DNA of 64,000 nucleotides from CBDHDJ01 sp965261645 (GCA_965261645.1 CBDHDJ010000001.1:248001-312000), one strand, 5' to 3'; positions 7,069-19,955 are shown, numbered from the stretch's first letter. Program-made: numbers and translations. The notes: a model not told the origin generated them from the sequence alone.

Positions 7069-7719
7069 ATGATCGAATTAACCCCTGAGATTCTCCTGCA
7101 GGCGTACGCCAAAGGGCTCTTCCCCATGGCCGAGGACCGCAACGATCCCCGGATCTTCTGGGTCGACCCCTACATGCGAGGGATCATTCCGCTCGAAACC
7201 TTCCACGTCCCGCGCCGCCTGCTCCGCAAAGTTCGCCAGGACCTGTTCGAGGTGCGCACCGATTCGGCCTTCGTCACCGTCATCGAGGCCTGTGCCACGC
7301 CGGCGCCGGGGCGCTGGACCACCTGGATCAACGACGAGATCGTCGCTCTTTATACGAGCCTCCACGCCATGGACCACGCCCACAGCGTCGAATGCTGGCG
7401 CGAGGACCGCCTGCTCGGCGGCCTCTACGGCGTGTCGCTAGGCGGCGCGTTCTTCGGCGAAAGCATGTTCAGCTTCGAGACCGACGCCAGCAAAGTCGCG
7501 TTGGTGCATCTTGTCGCCCGGCTTAAATACGGCGGCTACCGGATGCTTGACACACAGTTCGTGACCAAGCACCTGTCCGGCTTCGGCGCCACCGAGGTGC
7601 GGCGCGCGGACTATCGCCGCCGCCTCACCGAGGCGCTCGGCACCGCGGGCGACTTCGGGGCCATGCCTCAGGATTGGTCGGGCGAAATAATCTTACAGTC
7701 GATCACCCAGATGTCGTAG
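7069..7719 (+). CDS. aat: Leucyl/phenylalanyl-tRNA--protein transferase
   Basis: Aat attaches Leu or Phe from aminoacyl-tRNA to proteins with basic N-termini, marking them for Clp degradation. The 216-residue protein shows LLQAYAKGLFPMAEDRNDP near the start, FWVDPYMRGIIPLE, the HSVECW segment, and GGLYGVSLGGAFFGESMFS, all typical. Its 3' end overlaps the convergent DUF2155 gene by 52 bases. It starts with ATG 76 bases after aroQ and is probably cotranscribed with it. Confidence 0.95.
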   Translation: MIELTPEILLQAYAKGLFPMAEDRNDPRIFWVDPYMRGIIPLETFHVPRRLLRKVRQDLFEVRTDSAFVTVIEACATPAPGRWTTWINDEIVALYTSLHAMDHAHSVECWREDRLLGGLYGVSLGGAFFGESMFSFETDASKVALVHLVARLKYGGYRMLDTQFVTKHLSGFGATEVRRADYRRRLTEALGTAGDFGAMPQDWSGEIILQSITQMS

Positions 7720-8093
7720 ACCGGGTGCTCGAGCGCGTTGAGCGCCGGGCTCGACGCGAACATCCAGCCGCTGAACAGTCGCGCCGGTGGCTCGCCCGGC
7801 TTGATGTCGAAGACGTCCAGGAACACGGTGGTCTCGGGGGGCTCCTCTGGCGGGCGCGTGTGGCAGATGCGCGCCGTGATCTCGAGCGTCCCGAACCGCA
7901 CGGCGCGGCCTACCGGTGCCTCGATGGCGGAGATGCGCCCCGTCACCTTGTCGAGTCCCTGTAAGACGGCGAGGTCGCCGGGCTGGCCCCAGGCGGCACC
8001 AGAAACGAGCCAGAGCGCACCCACCGCGAGGGTCAGGACACGGATGGCCGGGTGCAGCAGGGCGCGCCGGTGAGGCGAGCCGCGATCAAACAT
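7668..8093 (-). CDS. DUF2155 domain-containing secreted protein
   Basis: The 141-residue protein starts at the ATG at 8093, which overlaps the end of the methyltransferase gene by 8 bases. A hydrophobic segment at about residues 16-35, ending in an Ala-Trp-Gly site, looks like a signal peptide. The mature part has the DUF2155 pattern: LDKVTGRISAIEAPVG, a central Cys in ARICH, TTVFLDVFDIKPGE, LFSGWMFASSPALNALEHPV and a final Cys in WVIDCK. The family is almost confined to alphaproteobacteria and has no firm function. Its neighbours here (aat, mlaD, NDUFA12) are the usual ones. Confidence 0.9.
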   Translation of the reverse strand: MFDRGSPHRRALLHPAIRVLTLAVGALWLVSGAAWGQPGDLAVLQGLDKVTGRISAIEAPVGRAVRFGTLEITARICHTRPPEEPPETTVFLDVFDIKPGEPPARLFSGWMFASSPALNALEHPVYDIWVIDCKIISPDQS

Positions 8094-8844
8094 GGGCGCG
8101 AAAGCGCAGGCGAACATAATCCAGCGTCCAACGCCCTTCGTGGTCGGCCAGGTTGGGGCGCAACGCCGCGACCACCTCGGTCTTGATCTCGTCGCGCTCC
8201 GCTTCCGGCACGAGGTTGAGATAACCCTCGGTAAAGGTCTCGAGCCAGTCCCCAAGCTCGCCATCGATCGGCGTCGGCCGTTCGAACAGGCGGATGTCGT
8301 CAACCGTAAAGCCATTCGCCTCGAGGCGGCTCAGATACGCCTCGGCAGTCGGAAAATACCATGGATTGACGGTCTCGGGATCATAGCCGCGGCGATTCAG
8401 CGCGGCACTCAAGGCCGCCACCTCGCGCGCGATATTGCCCGCACCTCCCATATCGCCCACGAAACGGCCGGCCGGCTTGAGCGCCCGCCGGACCCCGGCG
8501 AGCACGGCATCGGGCTCCTTAACCCAATGCAGAGCCGCGTGGGAGAAGACGGCATCGAAGACGGCATCGAAATCGAGCGATCGCGCGTCCATGACACGGG
8601 CGTCGATCCCCCGTTCACAGGCCGCCGCCACCATGTCGGCTCCGGCGTCGACGCCGGTAACCTCGACGGCGCGGGCGATGATTTTTTGCGTTAGCGCGCC
8701 GTCGCCACAACCGAGATCCAAAATTCGTTCGCCCGGCTGCGGGGCGAGATCGTCGATGAGCTGCTCACCGAACCTGACGACGAACGCGGAATTCCGGGCA
8801 TAACGTTCGGCGCTCCAGGTCTGCCCGGAGCTCGCCCGCGCCAT
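8086..8844 (-). CDS. Class I SAM-dependent methyltransferase
   Basis: The 252-residue protein has the Rossmann methyltransferase motifs ILDLGCGDGALTQ (motif I) and VTGVDAGADM (acidic loop), followed by MDARSLDF and SHAALHWVKEPDAVL. The overall pattern resembles trans-aconitate methyltransferase-like proteins, but the substrate cannot be told. It sits between mlaD (18 bases upstream) and the DUF2155 gene (8-base overlap), all on the minus strand, so the genes are likely one transcription unit. Confidence 0.88.
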   Translation of the reverse strand: MARASSGQTWSAERYARNSAFVVRFGEQLIDDLAPQPGERILDLGCGDGALTQKIIARAVEVTGVDAGADMVAAACERGIDARVMDARSLDFDAVFDAVFSHAALHWVKEPDAVLAGVRRALKPAGRFVGDMGGAGNIAREVAALSAALNRRGYDPETVNPWYFPTAEAYLSRLEANGFTVDDIRLFERPTPIDGELGDWLETFTEGYLNLVPEAERDEIKTEVVAALRPNLADHEGRWTLDYVRLRFRAHV

Positions 8845-8861
8845 GGGCCTCTCGGCACCTA

Positions 8862-9326
8862 CTACTCGTCGTCCTTGCCGGCGGCGCCCGCGAGCCCGAA
8901 CACGAGCTGGCTGATCAGGCTCTCGATGTTGACCGACGACTGGGTGAAGCGGATCTCGCCGCCGACGTCCAGTACATCCTCCTCAGCGCCCGCCGTGAGC
9001 GCCAGATACTTGTCGCCCAACAGGCCGTCGCTCACGATGGCCGCCGAGGAATCGCTCGGCAGGCGCAAGGCGGAATCCACGCTCATGCGCACGACCGCGA
9101 GAAACGTGTCGGGCTCGATGAACTGATCGGTGACCGTGCCGACCTTGATGCCGCCGACGCGGACGTCGCTGCCGATGCCGAGCCCATCGACGCGATCGAA
9201 CTTGGCGACGATCTCGTAACCCGCAACCGTGCCGACCTGGGTCGAGTTGTAGACGAACATGAGAAAGCCCACCGCCACGACGAGCACGACGGCGCCGATC
9301 AATGTCTCAAGGAATCTTCCACCCAT
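8862..9326 (-). CDS. mlaD: MlaD-type lipid-binding protein of the Mla phospholipid transporter
   Basis: The 154-residue protein has one N-terminal membrane anchor (LIGAVVLVVAVGFLMFVYNS, about residues 9-28). A single MCE domain follows, with YEIVAKFDRVDGLGIGSDV, RVGGIKVGTV and LLGDKYLAL. MlaD hexamers sit on the inner-membrane MlaFE ABC transporter and pass phospholipids between membranes. I chose the ATG at 9326 because GAGG lies about 9 bases upstream; the open frame reaches 9425 inside the next gene. No mlaE or mlaF is adjacent, which is normal for this alphaproteobacterial gene order. Confidence 0.92.
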   Translation of the reverse strand: MGGRFLETLIGAVVLVVAVGFLMFVYNSTQVGTVAGYEIVAKFDRVDGLGIGSDVRVGGIKVGTVTDQFIEPDTFLAVVRMSVDSALRLPSDSSAAIVSDGLLGDKYLALTAGAEEDVLDVGGEIRFTQSSVNIESLISQLVFGLAGAAGKDDE

Positions 9327-9372
9327 GGTCTTTTTCCTCGGTTCACACGAGCTGTCGAGGACAGCCCGCTGC

Positions 9373-9759
9373 CTAGCTTTTCGTCTCCGGCCGCCACGGT
9401 TCGTAGTCGCCCGTCGCGCGGTCACGCCGGCCGGCGGCGGATAAGTGACCCGGCTGGCGGTAGGCGCCCGGCGTACCCGTTAAATTGGGAATGTGCTCTT
9501 TCTCCCAGGGTCGAGCGGGCGCCGCCTCCGACGGTGGCGCGTTGACGGTGTGGTGGAGCCAGGCATGCCACTCCGGCGGCACCTTGGAGGCCTCAACCTC
9601 GCCGTCATAAAGAACCCAGCGCCGCGTGCCCGGGCGATTCTCGAAATAACGGTTGCCGAAGCGATCGACGCCAACGCGCCGGCCGCGCAGCCTTGTCATC
9701 AGCCAGGTGCCGAACGTCTCGACCTGCCACCAGGTGAATATCCGCCACGCCCAAGCCAT
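9373..9759 (-). CDS. NADH:ubiquinone oxidoreductase subunit, NDUFA12 family
   Basis: The 128-residue protein matches the NDUFA12/B17.2 accessory subunit of complex I, found in mitochondria and alphaproteobacteria. It shows TWLMTRLRGRRVGVDRFGNR and YFEN, then RRWVLYDGEVEASKVPPEWH and AWLHHT, and a Pro-rich tail. It binds the matrix/cytoplasmic side of the complex. It lies 46 bases upstream of mlaD on the same strand and probably heads the minus-strand unit down to DUF2155. Confidence 0.93.
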   Translation of the reverse strand: MAWAWRIFTWWQVETFGTWLMTRLRGRRVGVDRFGNRYFENRPGTRRWVLYDGEVEASKVPPEWHAWLHHTVNAPPSEAAPARPWEKEHIPNLTGTPGAYRQPGHLSAAGRRDRATGDYEPWRPETKS

Positions 9760-10200
9760 CGGTCAGAACCTTCCACCGCGCACCGGTTAGCCGCCTCCGC
9801 GCCGCGTCTTATCGCACCTCGAAGCGCACACGTCCAGCCGGCGCAGGACCACGCGCGCCGACGCCGAGCGCGGGACGACAAGCGGCGCGGCACGCGTGCG
9901 CGCGGCTGCCTTGGTCCGGCGGCAGGTATTCGGACTGCGCGCGCCTCGTCCCATCCTTCTTCCTAACTCATTGATTCATGGTTATTAATCGAAAGCCTCC
10001 CCGGCACGGCGAAATGTTGTTGCGGCTAGACCTTGTGGTTTGTTACCAAATTATTTCAAAATCTAGTTGACGGACAGGAATCTTATCTGTCTACATGTTG
10101 CGCCCTGTCGCCGAGGTTACTCAAGATGTAGATAACCTGCGATGTATTCGGCGCCAGGCCAACGATAAAAGGGTGGACTGAGTAAGGTTTGGGGGGGTTC
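9760..10200. other. Divergent intergenic region between the NDUFA12 gene and nrdJ
   Basis: No gene is supported in these 441 bases. The first 200 bases are GC-rich and lie upstream of the NDUFA12 gene. From about 9960 to 10110 the DNA is clearly AT-richer and holds a promoter-like sequence for nrdJ at 10067-10095. I looked for NrdR boxes and a cobalamin riboswitch, which can occur at ribonucleotide reductase genes, and recognise neither. Confidence 0.6.
10067..10095 (+). promoter_or_regulatory. Candidate promoter of nrdJ
   Basis: TTGACG at 10067-10072 is followed by a 17-base spacer and TCTACA at 10090-10095. The -35 is close to consensus and the -10 is weak. It lies in the AT-rich part of the region, about 100 bases before the nrdJ start, which would leave a leader of roughly that length. 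Confidence 0.4.
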
Positions 10201-13854
<3,654 letters not shown>

Positions 13855-13906
13855 GTCGCATGAGTGTGCGTACTCAGTAAGCATTGGTAGTCCTCCCTGC
13901 AAACTT

Positions 13907-13936
13907 GGGGCGTGTCTTCGGACACGCCCCTTTTTT
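13907..13936 (+). terminator. Rho-independent terminator of nrdJ
   Basis: A perfect 10-bp stem (GGGGCGTGTC paired with GACACGCCCC) encloses a TTCG tetraloop at 13917-13920. Six T residues follow at 13931-13936. The UUCG loop closed by C-G is among the most stable RNA tetraloops. It lies 53 bases after the nrdJ stop and separates nrdJ from the next gene. Confidence 0.93.
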
Positions 13937-13995
13937 GCCTGCGTCGCGGTGGGCGCATGGTTGATTTACAGTGCCGCGGCGGTGATCTAGGTTAG

Positions 13996-15284
13996 TTGCG
14001 GGGGAAGGCCAATCGTGGCCGCACGCTCCAAAAAAGACCACCCAACTTCGCCGTTCACGTCGCCAAAACAGATGACGACCGGCGACGCGTCTATGCTTTC
14101 CGCTACCGCACGTTGGTCAAGGAGATGGCCGGAGATTCCGTGTTCGCCGATCGCGCCGGCGAAATCGTGAGCGATGAGCACGACAAGGGCGCACTTCACC
14201 TCTTCATCACCGAGGAGAGCGAGGTGGTCGCGGCGGTGCGCATCAATCCGGCCGGCCATGAGGTTCCGCAAACGCTGACGGCGAACCTCAAGATCGGCGC
14301 CTTCAAGGAGTTTTCCCCGAAGTCGCTTTCGATCACCACGCACAGGATGGTGGCGGAACGGCGGCGCGAATCGAACGTCGCCCAAGTGCTGCTCGGGGCG
14401 GCCTACAGGATTGCCCGCAAGAGCGGCAGCCGTTTCGATTTCTGCATCTGCCCGCCCGCGCTCGTCCGGATCTACGAACGCTTGGGTTATCGCCGCTATA
14501 CCGGCAACTTCGTCGACGAGGACGACGGCTATTGCGTCCCGCTCGTGCTGCTGACCGAGGACCTCGACCGGCTCAAGGCCATGCGCTCGCCGTTTGCCAA
14601 GTTCGCCACCGAGTTCTTGAACAGCCCGGAAACCTCGCGGTGGTTCGATAGCGCGTTCGCCAATTATGCGACGCCGACCAGCCAGCTCAACATGGACGAG
14701 GAGCAGTTCTGGGAGTTTCTCACCAAGCGCATGCATCAGACGCCGCTGGTCGGCATCCCCATCCTCAAGGATCTCCAGTTTGGCGACGCCAAGAAGCTGG
14801 TGAAGGCGGGCACCATTCTGCGCTGCAAGGCGGGCGATCAGAGCGTGCGCGCCGGCGACATCGGCCGTGAAATGTTCGTCGTGCTGGCCGGTAGTGTCGA
14901 TGTTACAGGGGTTAACGACGAAACACTGACGACGCTGGGCACCGGCGCGGTGTTCGGCGAGATCGCTTTGTTTTCCTCCTCACCGCGACGGCCAACGTGG
15001 TCGCGGTCGAGGATGTCGAGGTGCTCATCATCACGCAGGAATATCTCCGCTCGGTGATGCGCGCGATGCCCGAGGTTGCGGTCATCCTGCTATTCAACCT
15101 GTCGCGCCTGTTGAGCGAGCGGCTCGGCGCCAGCACCAAGCATTGGATCGACTCGGTCGCTGAGGAGGCTGCGCACGAGCCGGAGCCCGAGCCGATGGCA
15201 GAGCCTGTCGAGGAGCGACGCTCGCCGGCATCCGATGATCTCGACCCCATGCCGGACGAGATGCTCGATTCGGACAATCCGTAG
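13996..15284 (+). CDS. GNAT-like N-acyltransferase fused to cyclic-nucleotide-binding domain (frameshifted)
   Basis: The N-terminal part (about residues 18-200) resembles the acyltransferase fold of N-acyl amino acid synthases: VYAFRYRTLVKEMAG, VVAAVRINPAG, and ICPPALVRIYERLGYRRYTG. The C-terminal part is a CRP-type cyclic nucleotide-binding domain with DIGREMFVVLAGSVDVTG and GAVFGEIALFSSSPR. The frame breaks near 14988. Adding one base there gives PRTANVVAVEDVEV, the canonical phosphate-binding cassette, and the other frame continues to a TAG at 15284 with an acidic Pro/Glu tail. The start is unsure. TTG at 13996 fits the domain frame, but GTG at 14014 has GGGGGAAGG ahead of it in another frame, with an A6 run between. 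Confidence 0.7.
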
Positions 15285-15316
15285 CTGACGCGCCCGTCCA
15301 AGCGGACGCGCGGCCT

Positions 15317-17101
15317 TCATTCGGGTTTTTTCTCGTCCGGCGGGACGGCGCGGATGTGGAGTTCCTTGAGGTGTTCCGGTGAGGCCTCGGCCGGCGCCTG
15401 CATCATCAGGTCCTCGGCGCGCTGATTCATCGGGAACATGATGACCTCGCGGATGTTGGGCTCTTCGGCCAGCAGCATGACAATGCGGTCGATACCCGGT
15501 GCGATACCGCCATGGGGCGGCGCGCCGAGGGTGAAAGCGCTGAGCAGGCCGCCGAAGCTCTTTTCGACGTCCTCCTTGGTGTAGCCGGCGATCTCGAACG
15601 CCTTGTACATGATGTCCGGCCTGTGGTTGCGAATCGCGCCGCTGGACAGCTCCACCCCGTTGCACACGATGTCGTACTGGTAGCTGAGGATCGACAGGGG
15701 ATCGTTGGTTTCGAGCACCTCGAGCCCGCCCTGCGGCATCGAAAAGGGGTTGTGGCTGAACTCGATCCGCGCCGCCGCCTCATCGCGCTCGTACAGGGGA
15801 AAATCGACCACCCAGCAGAAACGGAAGACGTTGGGTTCGATCAGCTCAAGATGTTCGGCCAAACGTGTGCGCGCGGCACCAGCCAGCTCGGCGGCCGGGC
15901 GTTGGGCGGCGCAGGAGAAAAACACCGCATCGCCCTCATCCGCGCCGCTCGCTCCTCTGATCGCATCGAGTTGCTCCTCGCTCAGGAGTTTCGCGATCGG
16001 CCCCTTGGCCTCGCCAGCCGCGAAGATGACGTAGCCGAGGCCCGGCGCACCCTCGTCGCGCGCCCATTCGTTCATGCGGTCGAAAAAACTGCGCGGCTCT
16101 GTCGCCGCCTGAGGGGCCGGAATAGCACGCACGACCGCGCCTTCAGCGATGGCACGGGCGAATATCTTGAAATTCGAACCGCGGAACGCGTCGGTGACAT
16201 CGGCGATCTCGAGCGGATTGCGCAAATCGGGCTTGTCGGTGCCGTATTTCAGCATCGCCTCAGCGTAGGGAATGCGGGGAAACGGCTGCGGCGTGACGGT
16301 GCGTTCGGAAAATTCCTCGAACACGCCGTGCAGGACCGGCTCGACGGCGGCGAACACGTCCTCCTGCTCGACGAACGAGAGCTCGACATCGAGCTGGTAG
16401 AACTCGCCGGGCGAGCGGTCGGCGCGCGCGTCCTCGTCGCGGAAGCAGGGCGCGATCTGAAAATACCGGTCGAAGCCGGCGATCATGACGAGTTGCTTGA
16501 ACTGCTGCGGCGCCTGGGGCAGCGCGTAGAACTTACCTGGATGAATCCGGCTCGGGACGAGAAAATCGCGCGCGCCCTCGGGCGAGCTCGCCGTCAGGAT
16601 CGGGGTCTGAAATTCGGTGAAACCCTGCTCCACCATGCGCTGGCGGATACTGGCGATCACCCGCGAGCGCAGCATGATGTTGGCGTGCAGGTGTTCACGG
16701 CGAAGATCGAGAAAGCGATAGCGCAGCCGCGTCTCCTCGGGAAAGACCTGATCGCCGAAGACCTGCATCGGCAACTCCTCGGCCGGCGACAGCACGGTCA
16801 TATCCTCGATCCGCACCTCGACCTCGCCCGTCGCGATGCCTGGGTTGATGGTCTCCTCGCTGCGCCGGACAACCGGACCGCTTACCGTGACGACGCTTTC
16901 CGAGCGCACCTCTTCGACCTCGGCGAAGCCCGGCGCGCCCGTCTCGATCACGCACTGCGCGACGCCATAGTGATCGCGCAGATCGACGAACAGCAAATGG
17001 CCGTGGTCGCGCTTGCGGTGCACCCAACCCGACAGGCGCACTGTCTCGCCGACATGGGAGGGCCGCAGCACACCGCAGGTATGAGTTCGGTAAATATGCA
17101 T
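15317..17101 (-). CDS. aspS: Aspartyl-tRNA synthetase
   Basis: The 594-residue class IIb synthetase charges tRNA with Asp. The N-terminal anticodon-binding OB domain has VRLSGWVHRKRDHGHLLFVD. Motif 2 is FRDEDARADRSPGEFYQLD. The bacterial insertion domain lies between about residues 290 and 420. Motif 3 is GGIAPGIDRIVMLL. The ATG at 17101 starts the conserved MHIYRTHTCG; a longer frame to 17176 has no support. It is divergent from rnd, with 155 bases between the two starts. Confidence 0.97.
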   Translation of the reverse strand: MHIYRTHTCGVLRPSHVGETVRLSGWVHRKRDHGHLLFVDLRDHYGVAQCVIETGAPGFAEVEEVRSESVVTVSGPVVRRSEETINPGIATGEVEVRIEDMTVLSPAEELPMQVFGDQVFPEETRLRYRFLDLRREHLHANIMLRSRVIASIRQRMVEQGFTEFQTPILTASSPEGARDFLVPSRIHPGKFYALPQAPQQFKQLVMIAGFDRYFQIAPCFRDEDARADRSPGEFYQLDVELSFVEQEDVFAAVEPVLHGVFEEFSERTVTPQPFPRIPYAEAMLKYGTDKPDLRNPLEIADVTDAFRGSNFKIFARAIAEGAVVRAIPAPQAATEPRSFFDRMNEWARDEGAPGLGYVIFAAGEAKGPIAKLLSEEQLDAIRGASGADEGDAVFFSCAAQRPAAELAGAARTRLAEHLELIEPNVFRFCWVVDFPLYERDEAAARIEFSHNPFSMPQGGLEVLETNDPLSILSYQYDIVCNGVELSSGAIRNHRPDIMYKAFEIAGYTKEDVEKSFGGLLSAFTLGAPPHGGIAPGIDRIVMLLAEEPNIREVIMFPMNQRAEDLMMQAPAEASPEHLKELHIRAVPPDEKKPE

Positions 17102-17256
17102 GGATCTTTGATGATGGCCGTCACGCCGTCCCCATGACGCCCGGTTGTCGCGGCGCACAACCGCACGATCCGCCACGTCTTGTCAAGCGCTTCGCCGCGC
17201 CGATCGCGGCTCGGCGTGAGCGCTCCTTCTGCACGATCATGCTATAGAGTGCGGCC

Positions 17257-18447
17257 ATGACGCCCATCACGACGACCGCCGAGCTGGCGGCCTTGTGCCA
17301 CCGCCTGGCCGCACAGCCCTACGTCACGGTCGACACCGAGTTCATGCGCGAGAGCACCTATTGGCCGAAGCTCTGTCTCGTTCAGCTCGCGGGCGAAGAC
17401 GAAGCGGCGGCGATCGACCCGCTGGCACCCGCTCTCGAGCTCACGCCCCTATCAGACCTGTTGGCAGCGCCAGACACGCTCAAGGTCTTTCACGCCGCCC
17501 GCCAGGATGTCGAGATCTTCTATCACCTCGACCACACGATCCCGGCGCCGCTGTTCGATACGCAGCTCGCGGCGATGGTGTGCGGCTTCGGCGAATCGGT
17601 GGGCTATGAAACCCTGGTGTCGCGCTTGCTGAACGAGCGCATCGACAAGACCTCGCAGTTCACCGACTGGTCGCGCCGCCCGCTGACCGCGCGCCAACTC
17701 AGCTACGCCCTCGACGACGTCGTCCATCTGCGTGCTGTCTACGACAGGCTGCGCCGTCAGCTCGAGAAGTCGGGCCGCACAGCGTGGCTCGATGAGGAGA
17801 TGGCGGTCCTGACCGATCCGGCGACCTACTCGCTCGATCCGGAAAGGGCGTGGCGGCGTATCAAGACCCGCAACACCAACCGCCGTTTCCTCGGCGTCCT
17901 GCAGGAGGTCGCGGCGTGGCGCGAGGTGGAAGCACAGGCCCGCGACAAGCCGCGCAACTGGCTGATGAAGGACGAGGCCTTGCTCCACATCGCCGGGCAT
18001 CCGCCGCGCCGCGCCGCCGACTTCGGCCACGTGCGCGCCTTGCCGCGCAGCTTCGCCGAGGGCAAGCACGCCGACCAGCTTCTGGCCGCAGTCGCCCGCG
18101 GCCTCGAGAGACCCGACGAGGAATTGCCCGACGTGGATAAGCGGCGCACGCTGCCGCGCGGCCTCGCCCCGCTGGTCGAGCTTCTCAAGGTGTTGCTCAA
18201 AATGAAGTGCGAAGCCAACGACGTGGCGCAAAAACTCGTGGCCAGCACGGCCGATTTGGAGCGCATCGCCGTGGACGACCGAGACGCCGTGCCCGCCCTC
18301 AAGGGGTGGCGTTTCGAGATATTCGGGCGCGACGCGTTAGCCCTCAAACACGGCGAGGTGGCGCTCGCCGCCGACGGCCGCCAGGTGCAGCTGGTTCCCC
18401 TTGGCGAACCTAGCGCCAATCGCCACGCCGCCACGCCGCGGAACTGA
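17257..18447 (+). CDS. rnd: Ribonuclease D
   Basis: The 396-residue 3'-5' exoribonuclease trims tRNA precursors. The DEDD exonuclease domain shows VTVDTEFMRESTYWPKLCLV (ExoI, with Asp and Glu), KVFHAARQDVEIF (ExoII) and the YALDDVVHL region (ExoIII). An HRDC-like region follows from about residue 210. A TATAGA at 17243-17248 lies only 8 bases before the ATG, so a very short leader is possible. It converges on ppx, whose stop is 2 bases away. Confidence 0.94.
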   Translation: MTPITTTAELAALCHRLAAQPYVTVDTEFMRESTYWPKLCLVQLAGEDEAAAIDPLAPALELTPLSDLLAAPDTLKVFHAARQDVEIFYHLDHTIPAPLFDTQLAAMVCGFGESVGYETLVSRLLNERIDKTSQFTDWSRRPLTARQLSYALDDVVHLRAVYDRLRRQLEKSGRTAWLDEEMAVLTDPATYSLDPERAWRRIKTRNTNRRFLGVLQEVAAWREVEAQARDKPRNWLMKDEALLHIAGHPPRRAADFGHVRALPRSFAEGKHADQLLAAVARGLERPDEELPDVDKRRTLPRGLAPLVELLKVLLKMKCEANDVAQKLVASTADLERIAVDDRDAVPALKGWRFEIFGRDALALKHGEVALAADGRQVQLVPLGEPSANRHAATPRN

Positions 18448-18448
18448 C

Positions 18449-19954
18449 TTAGGGCTCTACCTCGATCCGCGACGGGACATCGAGGGCCGCCGCGAGGTCC
18501 CCGAAACGTTTGCGTACGACGCCGCCCATGAGTTTGGCGCCCTCGCCGCGCAGCGTCAGCGTCAACGCTTCACCGTCATCGGCCAGCGCGGCAGTCTTCA
18601 ACGGCTCCGCCGACACCGGGATCAGGGCATGCGCCAGCCGCAAGGCCAGGCCGACCGCCCAAGCGCATTTGAACTTCTCCTCCGTGATCTGGGCGCGCAC
18701 ACGATCGATGGCGCCATCGTCCTCGTCACCGCCATAGCGGGCATAGAGGACCAAAGCGAGGAAGGCGCGGTCGGCATGGTCGATGCCGCCGAGCGGCGCA
18801 CTGAGGACGGTCTGCAGGGCATGGATGGCGCGGTAGTCCGGATGGGACCGCCAGGTGATGTTGTTGAGCAGGCAGGCGGCGTGGCGGAGGCGCGCCGTGC
18901 CGGGCTCTTCATCGGCAAATACCGCTCCGGTCCACTCGTGCAGTTCCGCGGCGTGGTGCACGCCTCGGCCCGTACTTTCCGCCATGCGCGCACACCCCTC
19001 AAGGAGAGGATCGAGCGCTTGCACCGAGGCGGACAAGCGATCAAAGAGCAGGCCCTCGCGCAGTCCGTAGGCCGAGAAGACCACCGATTTCGGCTCCACC
19101 GCGGTCAATACCTGCACCATTGCCAGGGCGGTGAACGGCAACACGTCCAGCCGGCGCCGCGGTACGCCCGGGATCATGGCCAGCGAATTGGCGCCGAGGC
19201 CGGAGATCAGGTTGGCCAAATCCCTGACCACGTCGCAGCGCAGCCGGTACTGGTGCACCACCCTGATGGGATAGTTGGTCTGGGCGATGTGGATGCGGGC
19301 GAGCGCCCGCCAGCCGCCGCCCACGGCGTAAAAATCGCGCCCCTTGAGTCCGGCGAGCCACGGGGTCTCGGCGAGCGCCGCGCCGATCACCGCGCGCGCC
19401 CTCTCCAGACCGTTCATGCCTTTGAGGCGCAAAGGCCCAAGCGGCAACGTGGCGTGAAGTCCGGGCGTACCCCGTTCGAAGGCCACGAGCTCCAGACTGC
19501 CACCACCCAGATCGCCCATGAGGCCGTGAGCGTCGGGCGTGCCGGACACCACCCCGAGCGCCGATAATCGTGCTTCCTCGGGTCCCGACAGAACGCGCAG
19601 CTCAAGGCCGCACCGGTCCGCAACCCGGGCCAGGAATTCCTCGCCATCCTCGGCATCGCGGATGGCCGCCGTCGCCACCGCGTCGATGAGTTCTGTGTGT
19701 CCGACCTCGATCAGCGCGGCGAAGCGGGCAAGCGCCTCCAACGCACGCTCCTTGCCCCCCTCGTCGAGCCGGCCGGTCCGATCGAGGCTCCGGCCGAGGC
19801 CGCATAGCACCCGCTCGTTGAACAACGGCGCCGGCGACCGGCCCAAGGCTTCGTAAGTCACCAGCCGGACCGAGTTCGACCCGACGTCGATGACCGCCAC
19901 GGGACGGGACGCCTGATCATCGCCGCCGTTACCGGGCGTGGGGCGTTGGGGCAT
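18449..19954 (-). CDS. ppx: Exopolyphosphatase, Ppx/GppA family
   Basis: The protein of about 501 residues belongs to the actin-like ASKHA phosphatases that shorten polyphosphate or hydrolyse pppGpp. It shows VAVIDVGSNSVRLVTYEALG (phosphate 1), GVVSGTPDAHGLMGDLGGGS (phosphate 2) and a C-terminal helical HD-like part. The ATG at 19954 follows the ppk1 stop by one base, so the two are translated together. Pairing a polyphosphate kinase with its degrading enzyme is common and suggests joint control of the polyphosphate pool. Confidence 0.94.
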   Translation of the reverse strand: MPQRPTPGNGGDDQASRPVAVIDVGSNSVRLVTYEALGRSPAPLFNERVLCGLGRSLDRTGRLDEGGKERALEALARFAALIEVGHTELIDAVATAAIRDAEDGEEFLARVADRCGLELRVLSGPEEARLSALGVVSGTPDAHGLMGDLGGGSLELVAFERGTPGLHATLPLGPLRLKGMNGLERARAVIGAALAETPWLAGLKGRDFYAVGGGWRALARIHIAQTNYPIRVVHQYRLRCDVVRDLANLISGLGANSLAMIPGVPRRRLDVLPFTALAMVQVLTAVEPKSVVFSAYGLREGLLFDRLSASVQALDPLLEGCARMAESTGRGVHHAAELHEWTGAVFADEEPGTARLRHAACLLNNITWRSHPDYRAIHALQTVLSAPLGGIDHADRAFLALVLYARYGGDEDDGAIDRVRAQITEEKFKCAWAVGLALRLAHALIPVSAEPLKTAALADDGEALTLTLRGEGAKLMGGVVRKRFGDLAAALDVPSRIEVEP

Positions 19955-19955
19955 G

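Noticed and set aside
9960..10200. Cobalamin riboswitch or NrdR box upstream of nrdJ
   Set aside because: I found neither the B12-box core nor paired NrdR palindromes; only a promoter-like sequence is visible.
15289..15340. Terminator after the acyltransferase/cNMP gene
   Set aside because: A GC stem exists at 15289-15313, but it contains a bulge. The T-run lies 15 bases later inside the aspS coding end.
15512..17137. 541-codon plus-strand ORF opposite aspS
   Set aside because: The composition is typical of antisense reading of high-GC coding DNA, and aspS is certain.
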